NCBI GenBank assembly: GCA_027559495.1
Contig: JAMXSV010000015.1
Location: 310,001 to 374,000 of the forward strand
Source of the DNA: Aurifilum marmelostoma
Lineage: Eukaryota > Ascomycota > Sordariomycetes > Diaporthales > Cryphonectriaceae
Reading direction: 5' to 3'
Length of the DNA: 64,000 bases
Below, piece after piece: positions 1 to 10,448 of this stretch. The position numbers and the translations under genes are program-made. How positions within the stretch are numbered: the stretch's first letter is position 1; each line of letters starts with the position of its first letter. Under the pieces are notes generated by a model. The model did no database searches. It saw nothing but the letters and a program-made list of their open reading frames with translations, and had not been told where the DNA came from.

Positions 1-55
1 GCTGCTTATATTCGAATGAGAGCAAGCGATAGCCGGCATTCTCTGGGTCGGCCAT
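1..55 (-). CDS. Possible 5' end of a gene truncated by the window edge
   Basis: Reading leftward, an ATG at 55-53 in a favourable context (ccATGG) opens a frame that stays open to the window edge. It gives 18 codons beginning MADPENAGYRLLSF. Codon choice is mixed but free of stops. Nothing identifies the product. The overlapping plus-strand ORF (16-249) has no coding character and no recognisable domain. The call rests only on the start context and open frame, so it is weak. The adjacent sequence to the left would settle it. Confidence 0.25.
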   Translation of the reverse strand, partial: MADPENAGYRLLSFEYKQ

Positions 56-1495
56 GGCCCCCAGATCAAGGGCGGGTAGGGAAGATCACACAATTGAGGT
101 GTGAGAGGCTGTTCGTTGTGGTTGTTCAAGATATCGGCCCAGGCTGTCCGGGGACAGTAGAAGCTGACTGCCTGGAGGAGGCGACTAGCGACTTATACTG
201 GCTGTGGACTTCAAGCATGTCAGCAGCAGGGTTAGGGGCTTGTCGGTGATAATCTGACCTGGAAAGGGGACACCTTAAGATTGCCTCTAATTTGTTCTTA
301 TTTTCTTGGAATACATCCCCTTCTCCTGCTTCTTTTCCAGTTTCCGAATCGACCTGGTTCGTATTCCAGAAACAAGATCCCAGGTCGTACTCGCGAGAAG
401 GGAAAGGTGTCTCAACCCTAAATCACTGTACCTTGGATACCACCTCCCACGGCCCCAGCCCCCAACCGCCCCCCTTGGTCTTCTAAAAATGTAGGTTAAA
501 AACTTGGTTTCAAAAGGTGAGTATGTTTCTTGGCCCCTCCCACAGATGTATTGGAAAGAGATCAAAAGGAGAAAACATAAGATCTAAGACGCCAAGTCAT
601 GGCTGGAAAGGGGTCACCTGGGCACCTCACACGAGTGACCTGAAATGACCGAATACAATACAAAAAGACTACACACCTGGTTTTTCTGGTAAGTATGTGG
701 TTCTGTTACAGATACTGTGTCGTGTTCAGCTTGGTGAAATGTTGGAAAAGCCAAGCATCTCGAATATAGCACAGCGGGCACGAAGCGGGCAAACAATTAT
801 GAGACAGGGAACAAACGGTAAAACTGCCAGCTACGATTATAACCAGCATTGACCTATGGGAGGGCTGATACTGTATCAAGTTCTACGTCCATAGTGGCCA
901 GATCCACAAGGGGAATCAGGCCATCAGATAGACCTCTATGAGAATGATCGGCGGCGAACTGGCAAGATGAAAGAGATCTTAAGGTGGCCATTCTTCCAAA
1001 TCGGGTGGAGTAGAATATAAGTATATCATTATATTCTGGGACTTGGTGTGCTTAAATTACGAGGGGTTGTGCGTCTAGAAACCTCTATACTAATAAGTAA
1101 GCTATAGATGGATTCTCCCAGTGCCAACTTCTATGCGCACATCAGAACCACTCTTGAGGCGTCTGCGAGCCAGTATCACACACTGCCTACCGTGAAAGCT
1201 AGAGTTAATTTATTCTCCCTGTCAAGTCGCAAAATGAAAGAGAAGGCAGAGTGAGAATATCCGAAACATATACATATCAATAATTACAGCATGTGTGTGG
1301 ACGCTGCTTATCGTGCTCAAGGGTCGGAATGACGGCACACAACCCACTCCCCCAGCCAAAAACCCAACCCCGCATCAAACTCAACCCCTTCTCAACCTAC
1401 CACCCCCCCACCCCCCCCGAGACTGATAAGATCCACCTCGTCAAACCTGCAAAGCAAGAGGACTTCTTCACAATAAAGCAAAGATAAAATTCAAA
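56..1495. other. Intergenic, no gene seen
   Basis: About 1.4 kb without a convincing coding frame. ORFs here are short, use mixed third positions and match no family. The last 130 bases are pyrimidine and C rich (C runs near 1400-1418) and A-rich just before the ATG at 1496, as expected for the promoter and 5' leader of the hydrolase gene that follows. Confidence 0.55.
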
Positions 1496-2566
1496 ATGTC
1501 GGCTGCACCAGGTGACGAGGGCTACCTGGCCCAGCCCCCCGGCCCGTGCTGCTGGCTCGGCACCATCCACAAGGGCACACCGCGCGGGAAGATGGAAACC
1601 ATCCACAACACACCGACCTACACCGCGACACCGCCGCCAGAAAAGGCAAACGGCCACGCGGTTCTGTACTTTCCCGACGTCTGGGGCATGTCGACCAACG
1701 CCCAGCTGCTCATGGACGGGTTCGCGGATGCCGGCTTCCTGACGCTGGGTATGGACTATTTCAGAGGCGTGCGTATATCATCCACCCCCCGCCGCCTTTC
1801 CTTTTTTTTTTATAATACACTTTTGAAAATGATAAATCAGAGAATTGACCAGTTCCCTACAGGACCCCATCTCCAAGTACCGCAAGACCAAGAACGACCC
1901 TCTCCCAGAAGGCTTTGACCACGCCGCCTGGCGCTCCAAGCACTTCACCTACGCCGCCGAGAACGTCCCCGGCTGGGTCGCCGCGGTCAAGGCCAAGTAC
2001 GGTAGCGAGAAGACCAAGTACGCCTGCACAGGCTACTGCTTTGGCGCGCCGTTTGTGTGCGACGTGCTGGCTGGAGACGGCGTCTCGGCCGGAGCGTTTG
2101 CGCACCCTACGGCGCTGAGGGAGGAGCATTTTGCGGGCTTGAAGCGTACGTTTTTCTTGTTCTTTCTTTTTTCTTTTTTTCTTTAAAAAAAAGGTAGCTT
2201 ATAAGTATCGTCGCGATCCTTTGCTAATCATATATCATATCTCTTGGGGCACGCAGAACCCCTATTATTGTCATGCGCCGAGAATGACCATGCATTCACG
2301 GCCGAGTCAAGGACAAAAGCGCTTGGTTTCCTCCAGAAGGGCAACAAGCGGTATCACATGCAGCTTTTCTATGGCGTTGGTCATGGCTTTGCCGTCAAGG
2401 GTGACCCCGAAGATCCTTACCAGAGTGAGTATCGTATCTGTCCATCTGGCGGCGGAGATACACACGTGGAATACTGACGGGTCTGAATATAGGGTGGTGC
2501 AAGGAGCAGAGTCTCAGGGCCATGATTGACTGGTTTACGCTCTGGCTGGTGGGACCTTCTCCTTGA
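1496..2566 (+). CDS. Dienelactone hydrolase family protein
   Basis: Exons 1496-1768, 1863-2145, 2257-2424 and 2493-2566 join to 265 residues. All donors are GTGCGT, GTACGT or GTGAGT types, and two introns hold long T tracts. The protein is an alpha/beta hydrolase of the dienelactone hydrolase family. The nucleophile elbow GYCFGA carries the catalytic Cys (about residue 150). The acid is in CAENDHAF (about 196) and the His in GVGHGF (about 229), giving the Cys-Asp-His triad typical of the family. There is no signal peptide, so it is probably cytosolic. Bacterial relatives open dienelactone in chloroaromatic breakdown; the true substrate of most fungal members is unknown. Length matches the family (about 240-270). 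The start fits the N-terminal GPCCWLGTIHKGTPRG segment seen in fungal members. Confidence 0.9.
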
Positions 2567-2786
2567 GGGGCACGAGAGGGTGCAATGGAGACTGGCGGTT
2601 GTTAGCCGCACGAGACATGGCCTAGTAGCTGGGCACAGAAGATCTTTAGACGGCCGATGTGGTCTCTCCACGCATGACTTTGCCTGGGGAAGAAGAAGGA
2701 AAAAAAAAAAAAAGTAAAGAAAATACTTTTCACTTGGCTCGTGCCTCCTTATACCAGTGTTGTCTTGCCCTGCGCCCTTGACCAAC

Positions 2787-3813
2787 TCATCGCTGCCTCG
2801 CAACCATCACGCCAGGCTCCATCCCCTTCCCCTCAAAGAGCACCCCAGCCTTCCGCAGCACCCCAACCGTGTCCTCAACAACCTTGACATCCACGCCCTC
2901 CGTACTCACAGGGAACCGCACCGTCTTCATCCACTCCCGCGCGTCCTCCTCGGAATAGTCCAGCTCGGTGCTGATATACCGCACCGCCTCCTCCCCGTTC
3001 TCGTTGAAGTGCTTGATGCCCTGGTCCAGCCTCCTGAAGAGGTCTCTCACCCTCTCGTCCAGCCCAGCTCCGTCCCCACCAGTGGTCGAGGAAGGCGCGA
3101 GTGCCGTGCTCGCCACGATCTTCCAGCTGCTCCAGGGGGTGTAGATCTCGCCCACCCTGCGGATCTCGCCGGCGTCGTAGTAGCGCTTGGAGGTGAAGTG
3201 CTCCCACATGAAGAAGTCGGCCTCGCCCGAGTTGACGGCCAGGCGCAGCTTGTCAAAGGTGTTGAGGATGACGGTCTGCGAGTAGGGACCTGAAGCAGCA
3301 GTGGATGATGAGGACAGCCAGCCCTGCTGGTCTGCGAGGACGAAGCCCATCACGTAGGATCCTGATCCCAGCCTCGAGACCCCGATCTTTCCGCCCTTGA
3401 GGGAGGCCACGTCCGTGATCTCGGGCCTCAAGGCGCCTGTGGAGATGGCCCAACCTGTGTAAAGAGGCGAAAGGTGAAAGAGGTCAGCCAGGGAATCCAG
3501 TCAAGAAAAGTAGGATGAAGCTTGACGGAAGATCTCATCACTTACAGAGCGGTGTCTCGACAAAAGTGCCGACGAGCCTGTAGCCGCCGTCGCCCTGTAC
3601 ATCCTCTTTGCCCAGGCCGGCAACCCAGCCCTCAGTTAGGCCGATGCCGACGTCGATCTCGCCTGCGCGCAGTGAGGTGATCATGTGGCCTGTCCCTGAG
3701 GGGAAGGGCACGAGGGTGGCGTCCAGGCCATAGTGCTTTTTGGCGAAGTGGATGGGGGTTGAGAAGTGTTCTGGCACGTAGCCTATGCGCAGTGGAGATG
3801 CTGGTTGTGTCAT
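2787..3813 (-). CDS. Periplasmic-binding-protein-like II protein (Ca3427-like, NitT/TauT-type fold)
   Basis: Two exons on the minus strand, 3813-3546 and 3454-2787, give 311 residues (phase 1 junction through a Cys codon). The sequence starts PLRIGYVPEHFSTPIHFAKK and continues with GEIDVGIGLTEGWVAG and GGKIGVSRLGSGSYVMG. These are segments of the type II periplasmic binding fold of the NMT1/SsuA/NrtA group and of the fungal Ca3427-like subgroup. No signal peptide or lipobox is visible, so unlike bacterial relatives it is probably intracellular. The function of the fungal group is not established. A longer start at 3882 is possible, but it adds a Gln-rich extension that looks untranslated; I chose the Met just before the conserved fold. 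The gene is divergent from the DUF1989 gene at 4968. Confidence 0.85.
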
Positions 3814-4967
3814 GATGTGGTGAGCTTCGTCTTGTTGTTGCTGTAATTGTTGTCGTTCTCCACGCAAAGTTTCGACGGGCAAGTACAGGTCGTCAATGTA
3901 CTATATGTATGTGAATTACTGTATGACACAATTGTTTGCTTGTGACAACAAGAAGTCTCCGTGCTCGGAGTGGGAGTTCTGGTGTAGTTGCAAGGTGAAA
4001 GGTTCAGATTTATCTTGGCTAATTCTTCGAAGGATATGTCTCTTTTTCTGCTTTGACACATGCAACGCACGTTTTAAACACCGATTCTCCCTCCATGCCC
4101 AGCTCGAAACAGAAGGGGCAAAAAGAAAAAAGAAGAAAAAAAGATACTTATTAATACTTGCCCTCCTAAAAACACCCCTGTAACGTGCCTCGCAGCCTCT
4201 AAGGCAAGCTCTAAGCGCACCTATGACGTGGGGCATCTGCAGGGGCTCATCCCACTATTAACCGACGGAAACAGCAGCCAGCCGTGCTGACCTCGACCCT
4301 GACAGGCCTGAGCAGCACTGACAGGACTTGATAATCATTTTCTTGTTGACTGGGATTTATTGGATGTATACAATCTACCACACGATCCCAGAAATCAGTA
4401 CGACTAGACTGTCTTTCTTTTCAAGCTCTCTTCTCACCAGTCACTGGAACATGGCTTTTCAGCTGACCATCTAGTCCTGCATCCCAATTGCCCTCGCCAT
4501 ACAACATCTCTGTTCACCAAGTAATCATGACAAAATCCACCGCAATCAAGTCAATCGAGACGTGTCCGTCTTGTGTACTCTGGGCTGCATATCAATCCTA
4601 CAATCCGGATGCGGAAGTGACGAATAACAGTTTCAGATAACACACTCCAGTATGTCCAAAGATCATTCAAACTTCTACAACTCCGCCCCTCGGTGCCCGT
4701 GAATATTTATTTGTCAAGAGCTCCATACGGCGGCTAGGCACGGCGCTCTACAGGACACCATAGCGCACCGATGTTCGTGCCGGTTCCCCAGAGCCGGAGT
4801 CATGTTTATTATTTTTCTGGGCACTCATCGCTGGATGGGGACTCTTGACGTGGCCTGCTCTTATAAAAATCTCTCATCATCCCCTCTCTCCCCCTGCTTA
4901 TATTATACAGCACTATTCAAATTTTGTTTTTCATTCTCCTTTCACTCCGAGAACACCCTCAAGAGCA
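3814..4967. other. Shared divergent intergenic region
   Basis: About 1.15 kb between the start codons of the binding-protein-like gene (leftward) and the DUF1989 gene (rightward), so both promoters lie here. It contains an A-rich tract (4121-4141) and a TATA-like site near the right gene. I see no coding frame and no RNA gene. Confidence 0.6.
4862..4868 (+). promoter_or_regulatory. TATA-like box of the DUF1989 gene
   Basis: TATAAAA lies 100 bases before the ATG at 4968 and is followed by a pyrimidine-rich leader (CTCTCATCATCCCCTCTCTC). That arrangement fits a core promoter with transcription starting in the CT-rich stretch. Position and sequence are the only evidence. Confidence 0.35.
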
Positions 4968-6090
4968 ATGGACAGCGTAAGAGACGCAGCAGAGCGCCTC
5001 CGATCGAGGAAGCCCGTCCCCACGCCGGTGCCGGCATATCTGCCATCCGCAGGCTCGCCCTTGACCGTGGACGAGGAGCTCTACAACGCCGTGCAGAAGG
5101 CCCCGCGGGAGCTCATCGAGGAGTTCACGCTCCCGATCCGCTCCGGCAGGGCGTGGAAGGCTCCAGCCGGATCCATTGTCAGGATTAGCACGCCCGAGGG
5201 TGCGCAGGTGGGTGAGTAAAGGCCCAGCAAACAAAAGTCTTACCTCATGCCAGCAAAAAGGAAGTGAAGGAGATATAGGAACACTTCTTGGAATACTATT
5301 GGCATAAGAGAAGAAGAAGGGGAAAAAAGAAAAAAAGAAAAGTCTCTGACCCACGACAATAAGGCGACCTCAACATCTGGAACGCCCACAACCCCCGAGA
5401 GCGCTTCTGGGCCAGCCGCACCAGACAGCTGCACGCCGCCCACGTGACGACCCACGACCGCCTCTGGTCCTGCCTGCCCTACGTGCGGCCCCTGGTGACC
5501 ATCATCGCCGACAGCCTCGCCTGGTACGGCGAGGACGAGAACGGCGGGCGCGTGCACGACCTGCTCGGCACCCGCTGCGATCCCTACATCAACACCGTGC
5601 TGTCCGGCCAGACGTACGACTTCCACTGCCACTCGAACTTGACGCGGGCCGTGTTGCCGTTTGGCCTGTGCGAGTCGGACGTGCATGATGTGCTCAATGT
5701 GTTCCAGGTGACGGGGCTGGACGAGAAGGGGCGGTACTTCATGAGCCCTTGTCCTGCGGAGAAGGGGGATTTCATCGAGTTCCTTGCTGAGCAGGATGTT
5801 CTTATGGCGCTGAGTATGTTGTGGTCTTTCTTCTATTACTGCCCCATCAGGGATCAAATACCTGAATTCTGAGCGCTGACCGTGCTGATAAAGGCACCTG
5901 TCCCGGCGGAGACCTGTCGCTGTGGGGCTTCGGGAGCGACAGCGAGAAGGAGATGATCAAGTGCTGTCGGCCGCTAAAGGTCGAGGTCTTCCGGCTGGCC
6001 GATGGGGAGATGCTGGCCAGGGGGAGGCTGGAAGGCAGCCGAGGTTTCCAAGTACCAGGACAGACATGGGATGAGGGTGCCGGTGGGTGA
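4968..6090 (+). CDS. DUF1989 / urea-carboxylase-associated family protein
   Basis: Exons 4968-5211, 5364-5813 and 5894-6090 give 296 residues. The conserved core of the DUF1989 family is visible: a central block with GGRVHDLLGTRCDPYIN and DFHCHSNLTRA, then a C-terminal block with FMSPCPAEKGDFIEFLAEQD and TCPGGDLSLWG. Cys and His residues in these blocks could bind metal. In bacteria, two DUF1989 proteins (UAAP1/2, now CgdA/CgdB) act next to urea/guanidine carboxylase, removing ammonia from carboxyguanidine. Whether this fungal member does the same is inference. No signal peptide. The final TGA sits inside a donor-like GGTGAGTA, so one more intron and a slightly different C-terminus cannot be excluded. 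Confidence 0.85.
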
Positions 6091-6684
6091 GTACGAGGCT
6101 GTAACGAAGGCATAGGCAGGATCGGTCGGACCACATTGAAGATCAGAATGAGGATGGCCATATATTCTGGGCTCGGGCTGCGGGCCATTGACCAAAATTG
6201 TGAGGGGACACAGGAGTCAAGGTGAGACTGCCTCTTTTCTTGGTCTGCAGAAAAATAAGAGGAAGAGTCGAACCGCTGGGATGGAGGCACGCTATCCTGC
6301 AAAGACAGCAGAAATAATATAATAGTCTTTTCCCTGGACTTTGTGGAATCTGACTCGTCCCCCCAAAAAATATATCACGACAAGACAGCTGGACAGAGGT
6401 GACACGGATTGCTCAGGGTTTGGTCCAGGGTTACTGTACAGTCCAGCACCGCGCCTCTGTGGCTTAGGCAGAATCTAATGCTGCCTGTGATGCTGCAGGT
6501 GCGTGCTCGACGCGTCAAACTTTCGTGCTTGCAGCTCTCTACATTATCAACGCATATTCGGAAAATTGATTCGGCCTGACGGATCTACAGCCTGGGTTCA
6601 GTATCACAAGACCTGACCTAACACAGGATCCGTCAATCTCCTCAGGCCTCAATCGAAGATTCTGGACGACGGCGACTGCCCACA
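6091..6684. other. Intergenic, no gene seen
   Basis: About 600 bases between two same-strand genes. It holds the 3' flank of the DUF1989 gene and the promoter of the HD-domain gene. The ORFs present are antisense and without family resemblance. Confidence 0.6.
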
Positions 6685-7410
6685 ATGTCCGGCACAAGTT
6701 CAGCCTCGGGGCAGCCCGACCAAGCCCAATCAAAATTCGACAGCAATCCTGCAACAACAGACACAGATCTGGTCGAACTCGTAGAGAGATATGTCGAGGA
6801 CTACATGTCCCACTACGACGCGTCGCACGACTACCAGCACATCAAGAGGGTCCTGAGTCTAGCCAGAGTCATCCTGAAAGAAGAGCAGAGCGCCCAGTCC
6901 GCACGAGACCAACAAGGCACAACGAGAATCCAGTACGACGAGACCCTCGTCACCCTCGGCGCTCTGCTCCACGACGTGGGCGACAAGAAGTACCTGCAGC
7001 CCGGCCAGGACCCCAGCACCCTGGTCCGCGACAAGCTCCTGGAGATGGGCCAGGCCACAGCCCTAGCAGACCGCGTGCAGGACCTCGTGCTGCACGTCTC
7101 CTTCTCCACGGAGAAGAAGGACCCCCAGAGGATCCTGGACAAGATCGGCGCGATCCCGGAGCTGGCCGTCGTGCAGGATGCGGACCGGCTGGACGCCATC
7201 GGGGCCGTGGGCATTGCGAGGTGTTTCGCCTACACGGGGGCCAAGGGGAGGGAGGACGGGCTGGACGGGGCTGTTGAGCACTTTGTGGAGAAGCTGGAGC
7301 TCTTGGAGGGGATGATGAAGACGGGGACTGGGAGGAGGCTTGCGAGGGAGCGGACAGAGAGGCTCAAGGTGTTTAGGGGCTGGTGGGAGAGCGAGAACAC
7401 GGGGGTCTGA
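6685..7410 (+). CDS. HD-domain metal-dependent phosphohydrolase (YedJ-like)
   Basis: Single exon, 241 residues. It has the HD signature in order: His48 in DASHDYQHIKRV, the His96-Asp97 doublet in GALLHDVGDKKY, and Asp165/Asp167 in VVQDADRLDAIGAVGIAR. These are the metal ligands of the HD superfamily. The pattern with DADRLDAIGAVGIAR is the one seen in the small YedJ/YpgQ-type hydrolases, which act on nucleotides or pyrophosphate bonds; the fungal substrate is unknown. Length fits the subfamily (about 220-250). No signal peptide; cytosolic. The C-terminal helix ends with a WWESE motif. Adjacent genes suggest no pathway. Confidence 0.9.
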   Translation: MSGTSSASGQPDQAQSKFDSNPATTDTDLVELVERYVEDYMSHYDASHDYQHIKRVLSLARVILKEEQSAQSARDQQGTTRIQYDETLVTLGALLHDVGDKKYLQPGQDPSTLVRDKLLEMGQATALADRVQDLVLHVSFSTEKKDPQRILDKIGAIPELAVVQDADRLDAIGAVGIARCFAYTGAKGREDGLDGAVEHFVEKLELLEGMMKTGTGRRLARERTERLKVFRGWWESENTGV

Positions 7411-8529
7411 TACTGTATGTGGAGGGCTGTCCAGATTGATAGTCGGGATAGCAGGATTCCAAAAAGACAGATACAACACTTTGCTTGGATACTATGGGCG
7501 ACGTTTCGTGCACTGGCTGATTTTCAGGGTGGCCATATTGTACGTGATTCTGCAGAGCATCATGACGACTTGGACAAGTAAGACAACCGGGACACACGGT
7601 AGTCATCCATTAAAGATCAATGCATGAATTTGCTCTACACAATTGCGGAATATAATGCATCTTTCTCAAGAGTTATCATCAAGGTTGAGATGCGCAAGAA
7701 CATCTACTCATATTATTCTTCAATTCGGCGGATATAGTAAGTGTACTTCAAAGTTCTACCATATATTGCCCCCCAGGCAGCCATCAGATCTGTCCAATTA
7801 CGCGTACACAGTTAAACAGGCATCACACTATTATGCAATGCTGACAGGCAACTTTAGTCGCACGATCTGCGATCAGTATCAGAAACGCATCAGAGGATGT
7901 TGGAACAACAGCTCGGGAGCGGGCCATTCATCACTCCGAGGAGAGCAGGTGGCGTTTGTTAGTCTGAGCTGTGCAGCCCAATCGCGTGGCTCGACGAGGT
8001 GAAACGAAGGGGTGGCTCACGGATACATGAGAATGATGCCATCATCGGTTTCTCAGGTACTTCTTTGGCAGGGCTCACAGGACGGCTCACCATGTGCTAC
8101 CATGGGATCCATGATCCATTTCCAACCTGTCTTGATGTTTGCCAGCATTGTTATTACAGAGACATCAACACATCCACAAGAACATCCATCCCCAAACACA
8201 TTATTTGGGGCAAAAGCCAAGCGGTAAGAAGACAACCATTGATCCTTCTCGGAACCTACGGCTGCAACTGGCCCTGACGTCACGCCGCACTGTACACGTC
8301 AGACCACTCGTGCGCCTACCATAGTATATTATGCAGACAAGCGTAACTGTATAACACACGATTGGTTCTTTTTATTTTGGGTTTGAACTCGTCCAGGGGA
8401 GACTCGAGCGACACACCTCTTTTTGCTTTTCTTCCTCTTTCTGTCGCTGTTATCCTCCCCTCTGCTGAACAGAGGACTCTTGTGTAGGTCCGTCAGTAGA
8501 CCAACAACCAAGCAACCAAACGAAGAGAA
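7411..8529. other. Intergenic, no gene seen
   Basis: About 1.1 kb, AT-richer than its neighbours in the first half, with a pyrimidine-rich stretch (8360-8470) before the fasciclin gene. Several overlapping ORFs of 60-120 codons occur, but none shows coding bias or a recognisable domain. Confidence 0.55.
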
Positions 8530-10017
8530 ATGAAGACTGCTACGTTGTTACCATTTGCCGCTCTGGCCAGCGGCTTCGTCATCCCTGACGCTCAGGTATT
8601 CGCCCAGCTCCCCGTCCACGAGGAGCAGCCCCACGACGACATCTCCTGGCTGGACTGGCTGCCGTCGGCAGACACTGTCACCTCGTCGATCCACGATGCA
8701 GTAGACACGCTGTCGACAAGCATCGAGGATGCCGTGCACGACATCAAGGGGCAGCTCGAGACGAAATTCGAGTCTCTGTTTGACGAGGATGAAGACTATA
8801 GCGTCGATGGGCTGATGGACAGGCCGCACCGCGGTGGGCACAAGCACAAGCCCAACGAGACCATCTACCAGCTCATCAGCAAGAGCAAGTACACGGCCAA
8901 GTTCAAGGAGCTGGTCGACGAGCACGAGGACATTGTCGACATCCTGAACTCCACATCGGCCAATTATACCCTCTTCGTCCCCGTCAACCAGGCCTTTGAG
9001 CATATTCCCGAGGGCCACAAGCCCTCCAAGGAATTTGTCGAGTCGGTGCTCAAGTACCATATCGGGCTGGGCCTGTATCCCGCGGGCCGGGTGCTGGTCA
9101 CGCACACGCTGCCGACTGCGCTGGAGGAGCCTTTCCTTGGGGACAAGGCACAGAGGCTGAGGACGAGCGTCGGCCTCTTGTCCGGTGTCAGGGTGAATTT
9201 CTACAGCAAGGTCATCGCTGTGGACATTGTACGTATCTTCCTCGAAAACTTGCCTTTCCCAGATGAGGATAGCAGCTAATATTCATGGTAAAATCAACAG
9301 CCGGCTACGAATGGAGTCATCCACGCCGTCAAGAGCATTCTGGTGCCCCCTCCCATGGTCGGCCGGGTACTCACGCTGTTCCCCTCAAAGTTCTCGACTC
9401 TCCTCTTGGCCTTCGAGAAGACCAACTTCACAAGCTATATCCACGGCATCAAGATGACTGGCAGCACCGTCTTCGCGCCCGACAACGGCGCTTTTGCCAG
9501 ACTAGGCCCCGCCGCCAACGCTTTCCTGTTCAACACTGAGAAGGGACTTGGTTACCTGAAGGCGCTGCTCAAGTACCACGTTGTGCCCAACGAGGTCGTC
9601 TACTCGGACACGTACTACTCGAGCTCAGACGACGACGATGATGATGATGACGACGACGACGACAACGAGGGCGCCGGCACAAACGAGGACGTTGGCCGTG
9701 GGCACACCCACCTCGACGTCCCAACGCTGCTGGGCGACAAGAACATTGCTATTGATGTGGCCAGGTTTGGCGGTATTATCCGGGTCAAGCTGAACGGGTA
9801 CATCCCGATCGCCACGCAGGATGCTATTGCCAAGAATGGTGTGATTCACCTGCCTGCGCGTGTCCTCATCCCACCCCACAAGCATAAGGGGGAGTTCATC
9901 GAGGATGTGGACGAGGAGATCACTGTTGAGGAGCTCATGGAGAGGCTGGATGATTATGTTGACGAGCCTGCTGGTGGCGAGGACCAGAAGAAGAAGGGAG
10001 CCGAGCTGGAATTGTAA
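8530..10017 (+). CDS. Secreted fasciclin (FAS1) domain protein
   Basis: Two exons, 8530-9228 and 9301-10017 (phase 0), give 471 residues. A hydrophobic N-terminus (MKTATLLPFAALASGFVIP) is a likely signal peptide. Two FAS1 repeats follow. The first runs from about residue 110 (ETIYQLISKSKYTAKFKELV, then NYTLFVPVNQAFEHIP). The second starts near 255 (FSTLLLAFEKTNFTSYIHG, then GSTVFAPDNGAFARLG). FAS1 domains mediate cell-cell or cell-matrix adhesion; fungal members are secreted or wall-associated. The second domain is interrupted by a run of Asp residues (bases 9628-9663) of the sort seen in disordered acidic loops. The C-terminus is charged (DQKKKGAELEL) with no hydrophobic tail, so a GPI anchor is unlikely. 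Confidence 0.9.
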
Positions 10018-10295
10018 AGTCTGTAGTGGAGAAGCCGGAGGCCTAGGAACAGCAAGGGCGAGATGATTGAGGAGGCATGCGACTCGAGAAAACCGGCAAT
10101 GGGCGAAGAATGGACACGACACGTCCACTGTGACCTGAATAGGAAGAGAGTGAATGGCTGTCGTTTCAGGCACTGTAAATGCTGAGATTGAGTAGGTAGT
10201 CTGCAAACAAATATGTGGACCCATGATCATTCTAGGCCTGACCAAATTTCTATATCCTGAACGCCAGAACGGAAAGCAACAAGCCAAAATCTTCT

Positions 10296-10302
10296 TATAT
10301 AA
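10296..10302 (+). promoter_or_regulatory. Upstream TATA element of the 5S rRNA gene
   Basis: TATATAA ends 24 bases before the predicted first base of the 5S RNA. Filamentous-fungal 5S genes (Neurospora) are known to need a TATA-type element at about -29 to -24 in addition to the internal control region, and this position matches. Confidence 0.7.
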
Positions 10303-10325
10303 CCTACGGATCAACCTGCTTCTGC

Positions 10326-10444
10326 ACGTACGACCATACCTAGCGGAAAACTTGGGATCCCGTCCGCTCTCCCCTAAATAAGCCGCTAAGGGCCGGATTA
10401 GTAGTCAAGTGGGTGACCATTGGCGAATACCCGGTGTTGTACGT
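10326..10444 (+). rRNA. 5S ribosomal RNA gene
   Basis: The stretch begins ACGTACGACCATACC and ends GGTGTTGTACGT; the ends pair as helix I (ACGTAC with GTACGT). Inside are the hallmark fungal 5S segments GGGATCCCGTCCGCTC and TTAGTAGTCAAGTGGGTGACC (internal control region), then GGCGAATACCCGG. Helix II/III pairing (TAGCGG with CCGCTA) is kept although the bases differ from the Neurospora sequence I recall, which argues for a functional copy. It is about 119 nt, followed by a T5 tract (10444-10448) as Pol III terminator. It stands alone, as is usual in filamentous ascomycetes, where 5S genes are scattered. No protein gene overlaps it. Confidence 0.93.
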
Positions 10445-10448
10445 TTTT

